Assembly: GCA_029953675.1 (NCBI GenBank)
Contig: JAMWBK010000005.1
Location: 2,685,001-2,749,000, forward strand
Direction of reading: 5' to 3'
Origin: Rhodosorus marinus
Taxonomy: Eukaryota > Rhodophyta > Stylonematophyceae > Stylonematales > Stylonemataceae
DNA length: 64,000 bases
Shown: piece by piece, positions 10,559-23,035 of the stretch
How positions within the stretch are numbered: the first letter of the stretch is position 1
Layout of the letters: every line of letters begins with the position of its first letter
Made by a program: the position numbers and the translations under genes
Notes under the pieces: model-generated
The model's database searches: none
What the model was told of the DNA's origin: nothing
Seen by the model: only the letters and a program-made list of their open reading frames with translations

Positions 10559-13500
10559 TCACACGTCGACGCCGTGTACTCGTATACGATAAAGACAAGT
10601 GAAATCGCCGCCGTGGTTGTCCATGATCTGCACTCGAATGGCCCTCGACGGCAGGAGTACCTTCAGTTCATCCGGAACCTCAAAATATTGCATATGGGAA
10701 TCCAATTCACTGATTGAATACTCTATTTCGCCGAAGAAGTACTCGATCGCATCCGTGGAATCGTTCAACCTCGCCCGATCAGCGGGATACCCATAGATTC
10801 GAATTGATCGCGGCGCAGACGCGAGGCTGAAGGCGACTGACCTGTGAGCATGCTCCACGGTGAAAGCGTCTACAATAGCTGGTCTGGCAAGGTGTATCGT
10901 GATGTTGCTCGCTTGTCCTTGAAATCCCCAACACTTTCCAAGAGCAATGTCCGGCTGAGGCAAGAAGCAGGTCGGGGTTATCAACTTGCCACGTGGGAGA
11001 GCTAGGAACTAAATCTAGGCGGAACCTTGTTTTTGCACTTACTGTTATCGCCATTGAAGGAGAGTTTGGGAGGCCCATAACAAAATCGGTTTTGTATCGT
11101 CCTAAAAGAGTCAAGGCTCTCTCCTTGAACGCGTTAACGTATTGGTAGGCGTATGATGGGCTGGTCCGGACGATGTAAGCGCCTGCTGATTGCAGCGCAA
11201 AGTCTGGACGTCCGCCCTTGTCGGCGATTACTCTCTCGAACACTTCTTGTCCCATTTCTTCGCGAGTAAGCTTTTGTCGAGGGCTAATCTTTGCATTAAT
11301 CTACGTAGTGCAAAGAAACTCCTGTTATTGGCTATCACACGTGTATCAGATCACTGCGAGTGTATTCGTCCTCGGAGCAAGAAGATACCTTCCTAATCTC
11401 GTCCTGAATAACTCGTATGACTTGATCCTCAATCTCGTCCAGAGAGAGGCTCTCCTTGAGCTCCTTGACAGCATTGTCCAACTCGCCTCGAGATACATAC
11501 CTAGGTCGAGACCGCGCTCTCCCCAGGGTTCTGACTAAGCCCTTCGATATGTCCTCCACACGCTTGATTTGCCTTTGCTGCCAGGAGCTGAGAATCCTCT
11601 GCACCGAGTACCTCACGCGCTTAAGTCCGTCTTCGGTACGCTGCTTCTTCGCAACATACTCCTCGACAACAGAATTCGAAGAAGCGCTGGTTTTTTTTCT
11701 GACTTTCGAGAGTTCTTCCTTAATCTAATACGTCAGGTACGAGCATGCGTTAGACATGATACAACTCTCCCCTTAGCGCGTAAAAGTGTTTGAGCAAAAA
11801 CCTAGCAGCCGAAGAAGATTCAATTTCGACTACAGTGACTAAAGCAATCACCCACCTCCTCCTCTTCTGCAGCGATGATTTCGGAGACTTTGTCACTGAT
11901 ACTCCTTATGGATTCAGAAACGTTCGCAGAAACTTTGTCCATCTCAGACACAATGAGCGCAGTAGCTTCTTGCACCTTATCCTTGGGCACGTCAAAAGCA
12001 GCAGTTACACCGCCCTTTAAATCTCTCAGAAACCCTAGTTGCTTTAGCTGTACATCTCCAGCGACCCTGAAGAATTCGCTCCGGACTCTGTCGATGGAGC
12101 TCGATGCTTTCTCGCTGCGCTCTCGCAAGTCCTGAAGGGCGGCTTCCTTCAACTGCGCCTGCTTTTCCCTGCCTTTCGTAATTGCGCTTTGAAGCTAGAA
12201 AAGCAAATCACATTGCTGTTAGTTTTTGTGAAGAAGCGTCACGTGAAGATCTTAAAAATACCTTCGCTTTTTCCTCCGAAATAAATTGCCGAATTTGTTC
12301 TTCTATATCTTGGTCACCTCTCAGGCTCTTCAAGTCTTCCAATGCGCGAGCAAACTCTTCCTTCGATACAAATCTGGATCGGTCCGTTACATGCCCAAAA
12401 ACTCTTGAGACCTTCTGACCAGCTCGTACTGTGTAGGTCGCGATAGATCCTCCTATGGCTCCGAAGTATTCGACAGGGTAGGACAGCACCTTCTGTTGCC
12501 ATCCCGTGAAAGCTTTCCCGTTGCTAGAGATCCATTCTCCCGCGCGGTTGATAGCTCCGGCCACAGTCTTGAACGCAGCAGATTCTGAGATCGAAGGCAG
12601 CTCCATCGGAATATATGGTAGTTTGAAGTTTAGGCTCCCCAGCACCTTTTTGAGAGGTTCGAGGACCTTCTGAGGAACACGTATACTGCGCAGAGCCGCC
12701 CCAGTCCGAGTCCAGGCTCTGAAGTCGACGGGAGTTTTAGTAATCGAAAGCGAGACCGGGAGGCCGTAGATACGAAAGCTGGGATGGCCTAGATCCTACC
12801 TGACTATTGGATCTTGGAATGACGACCTTGTCATTGATATTCGATCCCTGATGCTCATGGACTCTGCTGCCATGCGGGCGTGGGGAGCGAACAGAACGGC
12901 AATGAGCAGCGCACAGATAAGCATAATGCCCATAATGATTAGAGGGTGGTTTGATTCTGATGTTGCGAAGCTCTTCACACCAAGCCAAGACGATTCCAGC
13001 GGACCCTGCAAATAGAGGTTGATGCATGATCGTGAAAAGTATCAGGAATTGGTACGGGTAATTTTGGCAAAATCAAGACGGCAGGTTTCTAGTTTCACGT
13101 ACCCGCGATAGCCTTGGTCGTTGTGCGAGCTCGGAAATTGAGAGCCTTCTCCAATTCCTGATTTTCTGTGGTGTCTGTTTTAGCACTTCTCGGGAAGTCT
13201 CCAACGCAAATCGCACTGAAGTGCCAAGCGAGTTTCTTGCCTTTCGGACAATGGACACTGCAACCATTTCATCTCTTTCGTCGCCGAAGGCATCCTCATT
13301 TTCTTCGATTTCGTTTTCGACAACTTCAACCTCGTCCTCAATAAACTCTTCGTCATCTGCAATCACAAGAATAGGCGTGGCTAAGAGAGTGTTGTTCAAG
13401 TGATCACGGAGGTGATTATGGTTAAAGCTTACCTTCCGCGATCTTGATTGGGTTTGGAGGTTTTTCAGCAGCAGAACGCAAAACGAAATCAGCAATCAAC

Positions 13501-13870
13501 GAAGAAAACAGACGAAGAAATGCGCGGGGGGCGAAGATCTTCATCTTACCGGCTCTTCAGTTTGAGTACTTTCGTAGACATAAGCCCCTTTATACACAGA
13601 CAGATATTCGGCTTGATCTCCTCCAGAGGCTGCGGGTGCTCTTCCAGTTGACCCGGATCTGTTATGCAATCGGTGGAATTGCTCACTACGGTCAGTAAAA
13701 CAACCTCAGTCGAAAATCCAGACACCCAAATAAAAGCCGATTCAACAAAAGCAAATCATTCCCAACCCGAAAAAAAAGAAGAATCAGAAGCCCAGCAATA
13801 GGACGAACGCACAACCGCACACTTACCCACTTGTCGCAGGAGGTTTTCTTCCTGATCGCTTAGGACCCAT
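10559..13870 (-). CDS. SUN-domain inner nuclear membrane protein
   Basis: SUN proteins span the inner nuclear membrane and bind KASH proteins in the perinuclear space, linking nucleus and cytoskeleton. Ten-exon model on the minus strand: 13870-13827, 13685-13550, 13442-13433, 13356-13103, 13005-12800, 12718-12262, 12194-11856, 11724-11389, 11300-11043, 10954-10559; 811 residues, all phases consistent. The N-terminus is nucleoplasmic with an acidic stretch, followed by a membrane segment at about residues 169-188 (HPLIIMGIMLICALLIAVLF), long helical or coiled-coil stretches, and a SUN domain at about 625-811. SUN landmarks are RPDFALQSAGAYIV, ALGKCWGFQG, TVEHAHRSVA, SAPRSIRIYG and FTCLYRIRVHG. 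Exon 3 is only 10 nt and is required for frame. The family call is firm; the exact N-terminal exons are inferred. Confidence 0.88.
13433..13442 (-). other. 10-nt microexon of the SUN gene
   Basis: The exon ATCGCGGAAG lies between AG at 13444-13443 and GT at 13432-13431, with flanking introns of 107 and 76 bp. Skipping it shifts the downstream acidic exon (13356-13103) into a frame that stops early; including it restores the frame. The frame argument is direct. Splicing itself is inferred. Confidence 0.6.
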
Positions 13871-15786
13871 TGCAATCAAGCGAGCAAAGCCAGATCGCAG
13901 ACAAAGCAAACCTCGAAAACACCACGGAGCGGTTGGAAACCCCCCTCCCAACACACTCAAAAAAAATTCAGCGCAGAAACAGCCGCTTTCCCAACAATTT
14001 CCAAATCCAACCAAAATCTCACGCCCGTATCGGATGTACTCTTTCTTAACAATCCCAAACAGCTGCTCCCTCAAACAGGACCACCAACTTGCCCAAAAAG
14101 CAAAACGAAGTTTCCTCACTCTTTTCAAAACTCATTTTGCCCGGTACCTTCGAAAAACTGGTCGTCACATTGGGCAACAACATAAGGCCGATGATGATAC
14201 TTCAAACCCATCCGTGCAAAAAAAAAAATCGAAGATTTCTCTTAACTCTAATAAAACGCGTCTATTCATGAAGCAGTATCACCCCTAGGGTATTTCCGAA
14301 GAATTCGAGAAGACGTTTGTTAATAACCCCTGGATAAATAAATAAGAATTCCATAGTGTAGAATATATTTATATCATATGAAATAATTGAATCATTTATG
14401 TACCCCCTTTCTGGTTATGTTGTGCTGATGAGGAGATTGTACTGAATAGAGTACCCCCTTCAAATTTAGCATGAAACAAATCGTATCTGCTGGGTTTTTT
14501 TAACAGACTGTATTTTGTTTCTATAAAACAATATGTTTGCCTTGTTTGAGATGTCTAAAATTTTTGCCGGGAAAACGGTAAGTGTGAAAATCGATCAATT
14601 GTGGATGAGAGACCGGCGAGAAGAACGGCGAGCAGCAGGCTGCCAAGCGAGAGGGCTTGCAGTCCTGCGGATGTGACAGCCAGTGCCTGCTGAATGTACC
14701 CTCCATCATCTCTGTTAAGACGCAACCATGGTTGGGAGACTTTTTCTACCAAGTCGTCAACTTGTTGTTATTGCCCCGGGTCAACTTCAAACTGCGGTAC
14801 ATCGCGCTCCGGTTGCACGCTGGGCGATCTGTGGTTCTTCAGTGTTCCAGAGCTGAATGGAGGCAACGCAGTAGGCACGGCACGAGCGATGGGGGTGAAA
14901 ATTTAGGGGCTAGGTAGATGCGAGCAAGTTACGTCGACCAGCTCCTGAAGGGACTACTGGGCAAACCCTATCGGACGGCTGTTTCTCTGGAATTGATGAC
15001 CTCGGTGAAAATGTATCGACTGTTTGCTTGCCCGTCGAACCCTTCGTAGTTAATTTTCCCGGAACCAGGGCAGATTGTGCCGAGGAGGAATTTCAAAACC
15101 CAGTCACTTCTCACTGAAACAGTTCGACTGTCGAAGCAGCAAGTAGCCGACCTGCTGCGAAGCTTTGAGCGATGCAATCTGAATCTCAGCTTGAAAACAT
15201 GCCACCGTCGGTTGAACGGTGTTACAAAATCTGAATCAGTTGGCAATCACTTGACTATGGAGAGCACAAGATGGACAACGAACGTTGGAGATCGCCTTCC
15301 TCAGCTTCGAACTCGGTACTTCCTGCTGACCCTTGCCGAATGCCAAAATCCATCTAGCTTCTTCCATCCGACGTACGGCCCTGAATACAAAACACAATTC
15401 GCTCATTTCACTAGGAAAATCCTGGGTTGCCGACGCCACTTAAAAACGAATAAAATATGTTGGCCAAAATCCATTGACGAATGATACCCCGGATGAGTAC
15501 ATTGGCTAACACTATACGACGTGTCGAGCTGCGCGGATGACTTGCTGGGGAAGGGGGCGCTGAAGGGCGTCCTTCGCAGGATTACTTAGGCGATGGGATC
15601 GTTCTGTTTGAGACGCTGCTTTGGTTCATATTCTGAATACGTCCCTGCCTCTGATCTCGTCGCGTTTGCTTCTTAGTAGAAACACTACGTTGGGATGGGT
15701 TGCTGGCATACCTGAGATCAACAATCTGCTTTTCAACGTGGGTTTGGATGAAGGATGCCGTGAAAGGAGAAGGGTTTTTGTAACCA
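13871..15786. other. Long intergenic region with doubtful coding fragments
   Basis: About 1.9 kb upstream of both the SUN gene (-) and the amine oxidase gene (+). Bases 14280-14540 are AT-rich. On the minus strand, 14752-14568 can be read as a hydrophobic frame (including LQALSLGSLLLAVLLAGLSS), with stops just upstream, and 15246-14968 as another. Neither resembles a known family. They may be decayed gene or transposon pieces, or chance. A plus frame at 15077-15484 overlaps them. Confidence 0.3.
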
Positions 15787-17775
15787 ATGGGAAGATCTAC
15801 TGAAAGCCTCAGTCGCTGGGAGGATGGAGAGGTTGAAGGCGAGCAATCTCTGGACGAACCCAGGAGTGCTCGCCCAAGGATTGCTATTATCGGCGCGGGA
15901 GTATCAGGGCTCGCAGCTGCGGAGGCTTTGGAGGAGACAGGAGTTTTCGATATCACACTGATAGAAGCGCGCAATCGTGTTGGGGGCAGAATCCAGACTG
16001 AAAGAGTGGGAAACGGATTTTACGATCTCGGTGGACAGGATTTTCTCGAAGAGGACGGAATAGACATCTCATTGTTGCAATATTGCGAGGATAAGGGTCT
16101 GAGTAGGTACGTATGAAAACGTATCTGTTTCCTTTGCATCCCCTGCTTGTGGATATCTGATTGCCATTCGAACGTGCCCCGCAGGGTTAAAAAGTCAGTG
16201 GTCGCGCAACTGTACAACAAGTACGGTCCTGTTCGCAGCGATTCCAAACGTGCTGGTCAGAGATGGTATCAGGAGCTGCATGCTGAGATACTGAGGAAAC
16301 AGATAGCGATCCAGGTTAGTGGCAGTCTACTTCGCGAGCAGCGTCGGATGCTAGTCGACAAGCACAGCTGATTGAATGGAGCACATGTGTAGAACTTTGA
16401 GGAACCTGACAAACCGCTAGACGCAGTGATAAACGAGTTTCTGGAGACTTCGTTATTGCCTTCCAGGGAAAGAAGAATGCTAGCCTGGTTCACAAAGATG
16501 ATGGAAACGCAGACACTGGGAGAAGCAAAGAACGTCTCCTCCAAGTATTGGGACTGGGCAATGATCCAGTCCGGCTTGAGCGAAAAATCTGGACTTCAGA
16601 ACTGTTTTGGAGATCTTGTCAACTGCTTGGCTATGAGGAAGAAGATCTTGATGGGTGTGAACGTGCAGGCAGTCACATATACAGGTGATGCAGGAGGTAG
16701 GCCAACTGGCCGAGAAATCGTTGTAGGTTGAAGATAGTCTAAAATCTGTTGCTCGGCTCTGCAGTGAAGATTGTTGCAGACGATAATATGGAGCTCTACG
16801 TGGATAGATGCATAGTTGCCGTTCCGGTCTCTGTTCTGGCAGCTGGAGATCTGAAGTTTTCGCCTCCACTCCCGGATCGGAAGATTTCTGCGATGAACGC
16901 GATTGGGACCTGCACTTTGAACAAGGTAATCGTTTCTTTGGGCGTTTGGCCTTTCTGCCATGATGCGTTTGACTCTCGGGAGGGGAGATGTAGATGTCAT
17001 TGGGGGCCGCTACCCGCTCTGCAAACCCCTTTCACCAGCATTTTTTTCTAAATTGTTGCATTCGACTTCCGTGTGAAGGTGTTTCTCGAGTTCTCCGAGA
17101 GATTTTGGTCAGAGGGAGACAGCCACTTCGCTTTCATCGACGGGGAGTTGATCAAAGGGATGGCCTCTACTTCACACCGCTTCTATTTGTTCGAGTCTCT
17201 CTGGGAGTCGACGCGGACCTCGTCTCTGTTGGCATACTCGTTTGGCGCTGACGCCGAAAGCCAGGAGCTGCTGTCGGATCAAGAGGTGCAAGTGATCGAG
17301 TAGACTTACTGCATGTGTGATGCCATTGAATAGTTCTTAACCAGACAAAGTCTTGTTTTCGTGTTATGAATATGGATGTTAGCTCGGAGACGCAGTTGTC
17401 AACGTACTGTCTAATATGTTCGCTAGGGAGCGAATCAAGGTCGTGAGGGTTAAAGCCTCTAAATGGAATTCCGACACTCTCGCCAGAGGCTCGTTTCCGT
17501 TCGTTCCCGTAAACGGGTCTCCAGAGGTAAGTTATTCCGGGCACCTTTAGATGGCTTAGCAGATAAGGTCGACCTCTAGGAGGGGGTTGACATTGTTTCT
17601 GTGCTTTTAATCGATTCTGTCTTACCAGGACTTCAATATCATGAGTGATCCGGTTGCAAAGAGAATCTTCTTCGCTGGAGACGGAACAACAACGCTATTT
17701 CCCGGTTCTGTTAGAGGCGCATTCGCTAGTGGGAAAAGGGAGGCCGAGAAAATCGTCGAATTGTACAATGGATAA
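15787..17775 (+). CDS. Flavin-containing amine/polyamine oxidase
   Basis: Likely oxidises a polyamine or related amine with FAD and O2, releasing an aldehyde and H2O2. Seven exons: 15787-16106, 16185-16314, 16393-16696, 16765-16925, 17079-17285, 17383-17526, 17629-17775; 470 residues, the usual size for polyamine oxidases. The FAD-binding Rossmann motif GAGVSGLAAAEAL sits near residue 36, followed by IEARNRVGGRI. The family's later blocks are present: DRCIVAVPVSVLAAG, KWNSDTLARGSFPFVPVNG and the C-terminal FAD contact IFFAGDGTTTLFPGSVRGA. No signal peptide or membrane segment is seen. Histone demethylase LSD1-type proteins share the fold, but no SWIRM or tower domain is present, so a polyamine oxidase is favoured. 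The substrate is inferred only. It converges on the R1 gene with 130 bp between stops. Confidence 0.87.
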
Positions 17776-17905
17776 TTTTCCAAGCGTGGAGTTGGCTTAT
17801 AAATTTTCAAGCCTGGATTTCGCTGAGCAAAACGTACGGCAATAAATTTCTAATTTTTATTTTAACAAATTTTTCATACGGTTCACAGAGTATGACATAC
17901 TTTTC

Positions 17906-20281
17906 CTAGCCGCTGCACGAGGTACATGCCTCGGGATTGTCAATTGAGCAAGCAATCCCTTCCAGGTATGGGGAAGGCGTGGGCCGGGCTTTGACCGCTT
18001 CAGCTTCCAGCGTAAACTTGATTGCGTTTGCAGCCGGCTTCGTTCGCAAATAGTACATGCCCGTCTTCAAGCCAGATTTCCATCCGTGGAAGTGCATTGA
18101 GCTGAGCTTCGCAATGTTAGGTGCACTCATGTGAACGTTTAGGCTCTGGCTCTGATCAATGTACGCCCCGCGTTCAGCGCCCATGTCAAGAATTCTCTTC
18201 TGAGAAACCTCCCAAACTGTCTTATACAGCGCACGGAGGTCTTCGGGCAGCTCCTGAATTCCCTGAACAGATCCGTTGTTTGCGATAATTTTGTTCTTGA
18301 TCATTGGGTTCCACATTCCAAGGGCCTGCAGATCTCGGACCAAGTGCTGGTTTACAATCGTAAACTCTCCAGCGAGCACTCTCCTCGTGTATAGATTGGA
18401 TGTGTACGGCTCGAAGCATTCATTGTTACCCAGGATCTGAGACGTTGATGCAGTCGGCATCGGCGCAACGAGCAAGGAGTTTCTGAGACCGTGCTTCTTC
18501 ATCTTTTCTTTCAGTTCTTCCCAGTCCCATCTACCAGAGTCCGGCTCTACCCCCCAAAGGTCGAACTGCAACCGGCCCTGCGATGCAGGACTTCCTCCAT
18601 ACGTTGAGTATGGGCCTTCAATTTCCGCCAACTCCACAGACGTCTCAACAGCGGCAAAGTAAATGGTTTCAAAAATGTGACGATTCAAAGCCCGCGCTTC
18701 ATCACTTTCGAATGGATATCTCATCAAGATAAAGGTATCCGCAAGCCCTTGCACTCCAAGACCGATTGGGCGATGCCTCAGGTTTGAGTTTGCAGCCTCC
18801 GCCAGAGGATAGTAGTTACGGTCGATGATCTTATTCAGGTTCCTGGTAACTGTCTTCGTGACACTCCGAAGAAGCTTGTGGTTGAACTCCGGCTCCCCGC
18901 GATCATTCGTAGCAACAAATCGCGGAAGTGCCAGAGAAGCGAGGTTGCACACAGCTACTTCGTCAGGTGCTGTGTATTCTACGATCTCAGTACATAGGTT
19001 ACTGCACTTGATAGTCCCGAGGTTCTGTTGGTTGCTCTTGCTGTTGCACGCATCCTTGTACAGCATGTACGGGGTTCCAGTCTCTATCTGGGCATCTAAT
19101 ATTGAGAACCATAACTTGCGAGCCTCGACGGTCTTTCTGGCTCGTCCTTCAGCTTCATACTTCTCAAAAAGCTTCTTGAAATCCTCACCCCAGGTATCCG
19201 CAAGACCCGGGGCCTCGCTCGGACAGAAAAGCGACCAAGTTCCGTTCTGCTCCACTCGCTCCATGAACAGGTCAGGAATCCAGAGAGCGTAGAACAAGTC
19301 TCTAGCCCGGGACTCTTCCTTCCCATGGTTCTTCCTCAGGTCGATGAAATCGAAGATGTCGGCATGCCATGGTTCCAAGTACACCGCAAAAGCACCTTTC
19401 CTTTTACCACCTCCCTGGTCAACGTAGCGAGCAGTATTGTTGAAAACACGAAGCATCGGCACGATACCATTCGAGGTTCCGTTCGTCCCTCGAATATACG
19501 AATGAGAAGCCCTGACGTCGTGAATAGATAGTCCAATGCCCCCAGCGTTCTTCGAGATGACTGCACACCGCTTCAGAGTATCGTAGATACCTTCAATAGA
19601 GTCTTCCGTCATCGAGAGCAAGAAGCACGACGACATCTGCGGCCGGGGAGTTCCCGAGTTGAAAAGTGTAGGCGACGCATGGGTGAAGAACTTGTTGGAC
19701 AAGTAGTTATACGTCTCAATAGCAGATTCAACATCGGACATGTGGATACCGACAGAAACACGCATGAGCAAGTGCTGCGGTCTCTCGACAATCTTTCCGT
19801 TCACCTTGAGCAAGTAGGATCTTTCCAAAGTTTTGAACCCAAAGTAGTCATAAGAAAAGTCTCGATCGTATATGATTGCACCGTCGAGCACATCACAATT
19901 CTTCATGACGACCTGGTATACCTCTTCCGAAATGAGAGGAGCCTCCTGTCCGTTTGCAGGGTTCACATAGTCACGCAGTATCTGTATCGTCTTTGAGAAC
20001 GCTTTGGTGGTGTTCTTGTGCAGATTAGAAACAGCAATCCGTGACGCCAGCTGGGAGTAGTCATGGTGCTTCGTGGACATGTACGCAGCCGTCTCTGCCG
20101 CAAGGTCGTCCAACTCTGTCGTCGTTACACCATCGTAAACACCGGATGTCACCTTCTGGGCGACCTCAGTGACGTCCACAATAGGATCCAGCCCGTACGA
20201 GAGCTGCCGAATTCTCGCAGTGATCTTGTCGAACTGCACAGGCTGCCGCCTTCCATCTCGCTTTACCACACACCGCTCCAT
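17906..20281 (-). CDS. RRM1: Ribonucleoside-diphosphate reductase large subunit (copy A)
   Basis: Class Ia R1 subunit: reduces ribonucleoside diphosphates to deoxyribonucleotides together with the R2 radical subunit. One intronless frame of 791 residues, full length for the family. The N-terminal ATP-cone begins [20 protein letters not shown]. The redox-pair cysteines lie in SSCFLL and VCNLASLAL, the thiyl-radical cysteine in NLCTEI, and the C-terminal relay pair in EACTSCSG. The [10 protein letters not shown] and PMPTASTSQ active-site blocks are intact. It should be active. A second, divergent copy lies at 53313 on the other strand and carries one intron. The absence of introns here may mean a retrocopy origin or intron loss. 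Confidence 0.96.
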   Translation of the reverse strand: MERCVVKRDGRRQPVQFDKITARIRQLSYGLDPIVDVTEVAQKVTSGVYDGVTTTELDDLAAETAAYMSTKHHDYSQLASRIAVSNLHKNTTKAFSKTIQILRDYVNPANGQEAPLISEEVYQVVMKNCDVLDGAIIYDRDFSYDYFGFKTLERSYLLKVNGKIVERPQHLLMRVSVGIHMSDVESAIETYNYLSNKFFTHASPTLFNSGTPRPQMSSCFLLSMTEDSIEGIYDTLKRCAVISKNAGGIGLSIHDVRASHSYIRGTNGTSNGIVPMLRVFNNTARYVDQGGGKRKGAFAVYLEPWHADIFDFIDLRKNHGKEESRARDLFYALWIPDLFMERVEQNGTWSLFCPSEAPGLADTWGEDFKKLFEKYEAEGRARKTVEARKLWFSILDAQIETGTPYMLYKDACNSKSNQQNLGTIKCSNLCTEIVEYTAPDEVAVCNLASLALPRFVATNDRGEPEFNHKLLRSVTKTVTRNLNKIIDRNYYPLAEAANSNLRHRPIGLGVQGLADTFILMRYPFESDEARALNRHIFETIYFAAVETSVELAEIEGPYSTYGGSPASQGRLQFDLWGVEPDSGRWDWEELKEKMKKHGLRNSLLVAPMPTASTSQILGNNECFEPYTSNLYTRRVLAGEFTIVNQHLVRDLQALGMWNPMIKNKIIANNGSVQGIQELPEDLRALYKTVWEVSQKRILDMGAERGAYIDQSQSLNVHMSAPNIAKLSSMHFHGWKSGLKTGMYYLRTKPAANAIKFTLEAEAVKARPTPSPYLEGIACSIDNPEACTSCSG

Positions 20282-21282
20282 GTCTGAGCTAACTCGCCCC
20301 GAAAGAAAAACAGAAAAGAGCTAGTTCAAGATGGTTCGAAAATGGGTCAATCCATAACCAAGTCTCCAAACTCCTTTCTCCTAACCTCCTCGCTCCAACC
20401 ACCCCAGCTGATAGAACCCTACTCTTCCACTTAAAAGCACTTACCGAAATCCTCCGTTGCCAGCCAGCAGTCCAAGAAAGATTACGACAAAAACAAAACC
20501 TGTCCAATTCCCTTGTGGAAAACCGGACATCACGTGCAGCCGGTCTCCCAATCCGATCACCCCGTGCAGTTGTCCTCTAATTCCCGGTAAAGCTTCTTAA
20601 TTAATTTAAAAAACATTTTCATACTTTCAACTAAGATTTCTTTCCCCCCCGTTCTTTTCTTGATAATCTTAGATCCACATTTTGAATCTCAAGAGAGGAC
20701 ATTTCAATTTTTGGGATGTACTCATATTCCGCTTGCACTGCACTTTCGTTTTTCATAGCCAATGGTTATATTTACCGGTAAATATTTTGCCGGGAAATAG
20801 TGCTCTCGTGGGATGATTTGGGTTCCGGAAATCTCGTCCCAATCGTGCTGGTGACTAGTTTTCTAGATGGAACGAGTGGCGTTTTCAGGCACGGTTTTCC
20901 CAGTGCGGTTCTTGCCCGTTCAACGTTGTTTTATGCTTCGTGATCTGCTTCCGGAGATGTCTACATTGCGAACAAGAATGCCCTGAAGCATACCCTCATG
21001 CATAAGGACAGTCTGTCCGGAATCCCTGCGTGGATTCGATCCCGGTGAGAAGGACCAATTGATCACTACCATGCTGACATGAGGAATAAGCTCAGTAGGA
21101 ATCTGTCGTCCGCGATGGGGACTGCTGGGCACTAACATTCTGACATGGGTACGACGAGCTTACTCGCTTTTCAAGGACGGACTTGTTTCGTCGGTCCGGG
21201 TGCGAATCAAAAAGGCTGCCCTTATGCGCTAGTGCAAACCCTGGCTTGCTCGAGGTCCCGTAGCTCCCGGAGGTACGTGTTG
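20282..21282. other. Divergent intergenic region
   Basis: About 1 kb between the R1 copy A start (-) and the small zinc-binding gene (+). Bases 20590-20800 are AT- and pyrimidine-rich. It presumably holds both promoters. No gene could be supported here. Confidence 0.4.
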
Positions 21283-21760
21283 ATGAGCTCTGTGGCGATA
21301 TCGACTAAAACGTGTATTAGATGTGGGTCGCAATTTTCCGAAGGAGATAACCATGCTCGTGCTGTAAGTGTCTGATCGAAAGAAAATGGACTGCTCCATA
21401 TAGCCAAGCCAGAGTCTTGCCTTAAGTCGGAAACCTTTCGATGCTTTCTAGTGCCTGTTCCACGGCGATATATGCGGAAATGAATTGAACTACAACCTTT
21501 ACGAAGATCATCACTTCGATGACCCAAGCTTGGACGACAAGCCTGGTCCTCGATTCGCTGGCCGATGGGCCTGCTGCCAGGACACAGACTCTGATGCTCA
21601 ACCGTGCAAGTACGGATGGCACGTAACCTATGATTCGGACCCTACGGTAAGAACCAGACGACTAACCACCTGTGGCGAGCTTGCGCCCTAGACTGATGCT
21701 CGTTGCTGCTCTTCTCTTCTCCAGATACGGCAACAGGACATCAGCTTCGCAGTGAAGTAG
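21283..21760 (+). CDS. Small Cys/His zinc-binding protein
   Basis: Three exons, 21283-21363, 21452-21646 and 21725-21760, give 103 residues with consistent phases. Exon 1 holds TKTCIRCGSQF. Exon 2 starts CLFHGDICG and carries GRWACCQDTDSDAQPCKYGW followed by HV. The order C-x2-C ... C-x2-H ... W-x-C-C ... C-x4-H resembles CHORD-like and related zinc modules of small eukaryotic proteins, and predicts two bound zinc ions. I do not recognise the exact family. An in-frame upstream extension to 21145 lacks conserved character, so the ATG at 21283 was chosen. It converges on the unknown gene ending at 21993 (232 bp). Function unknown. Confidence 0.6.
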
Positions 21761-21992
21761 ACGCTGATGATGCGTATGCTTTTCAAGTCCTAGCAAAGTC
21801 TGCGAACCACAGCTGTTCACTTTGTTGGTTTGCTAAATTTTCGCCGTTAGCGCGCTCGATAAGATTTTGCTTAGACTTGTTCCCACAAAGTTTTCTAGAC
21901 ATATGTCCAAGACTTGGAACTGTGAGCTTCGACCTCGTTCAAGTTTCATGCTTGCTGAAAGTTCACGCTCATAGGAAAGGGCTTGATCAAGT

Positions 21993-23035
21993 CTAAGAGA
22001 TGCCTATAATCGACCTGCAGTCAGATTCCTCCCCTAAGGCGATGAAGCATTCCAAGCGCATTCTGCGAGTTTCTTGTCTTCTCCTTACAGCCTCGGAAGC
22101 AGATGTGGAGGCTTTACTGCACTGGGAGGAAATCTCCGAGTCCGTTTCTGCCGCCATCTGCAATCGGGAGTGCTTCGGGGAAGTTCGAGCTGCTTGCCTG
22201 CCAGCATCATGCTTACTTGACTTTTGCTTGCTACCTAAACTGCTCTTCATTTGTGAGGTGCCTACACGTGAGGGGAGGTGTGGCCGTTTTTGGCGTGCAA
22301 TGTCCTTGCGCTCCTTGAGGGCACTTTTGAGGGTCTCAAACACCTCTGTAACTTGTGAGTCAGCTCCTGCCCAGCCGGGCGTCTTTCTCGATCCTCGAGG
22401 AATGTGGGAGGAGTGTCCGGACCTTCGTGCGATCCTCGCATGAGGTTCGTGCGATTGCTGAATGTCAGAACCCCCATCTCTGACAATTTTAGGAACTTTG
22501 TCGATACGAGGCTTGGGGATGTCTCGACTATCGGGAACTCGAGGTTTCATACATCCTCGACGTGTCTCGAATGCTGACATATCGTTTAAGCCGATGTTCA
22601 GCCGTGGTTCTTCAGCTTTGTATCCTTCTCCTTCTTGACCGCCTTGAAGTATGTGGGGCTCGTCCTTTCTACTGGACTGGAAACCGATTTCGGTCTCGGT
22701 TTCACTGCAATCCTCGTTTTCCCATAAGCTCATTGAGAAAATTTCTGCGGGCAAAAACGAATCAGGTCTGAGCAAGTGAGCCCGAGAACATCCAGAGGAG
22801 GCCGAAACGAACGGCCGGAGAAATCTTTCCCGAGCAAGCTAGGGTCGTAAAAACAAAAACTACCGAGGTCACTTGCTCGTCCTGAAACTGAGCCTACTTC
22901 GGGCGGTAGCTCATCAGTCTCCGTAGATTGCTCGTCAGTCTCTGCTCTTGCCCAATTAGGAACTATTTCTACCTCCAGTCGGGGAGTAAAAGATCTCCGA
23001 CCAGAACAACGCTGAGCAGTATTCATTCCGTCCAT
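21993..23035 (-). CDS. Unidentified basic, serine-rich protein
   Basis: Two exons, 23035-22864 and 22744-21993, join in phase to 307 residues. The N-terminal 60 residues are acidic (ETDEQSTETDELPPEVGS). The rest is rich in Ser, Lys and Arg, with short helical pieces such as EVFETLKSALKERKDIA and AVRRRQETRRMRLECFIALG. It looks mostly disordered and possibly nuclear. No domain is recognised. The start ATG at 23033-23035 is the first in frame; an upstream exon is possible. Confidence 0.5.

Noticed and set aside
10269-10592. Plus-strand 107-codon frame
   Set aside because: It overlaps the last SUN exon on the other strand and has no protein-like features.
15077-15484. Plus-strand 135-codon frame
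   Set aside because: It overlaps equally long minus-strand frames; none shows a family match, so coding cannot be assigned.
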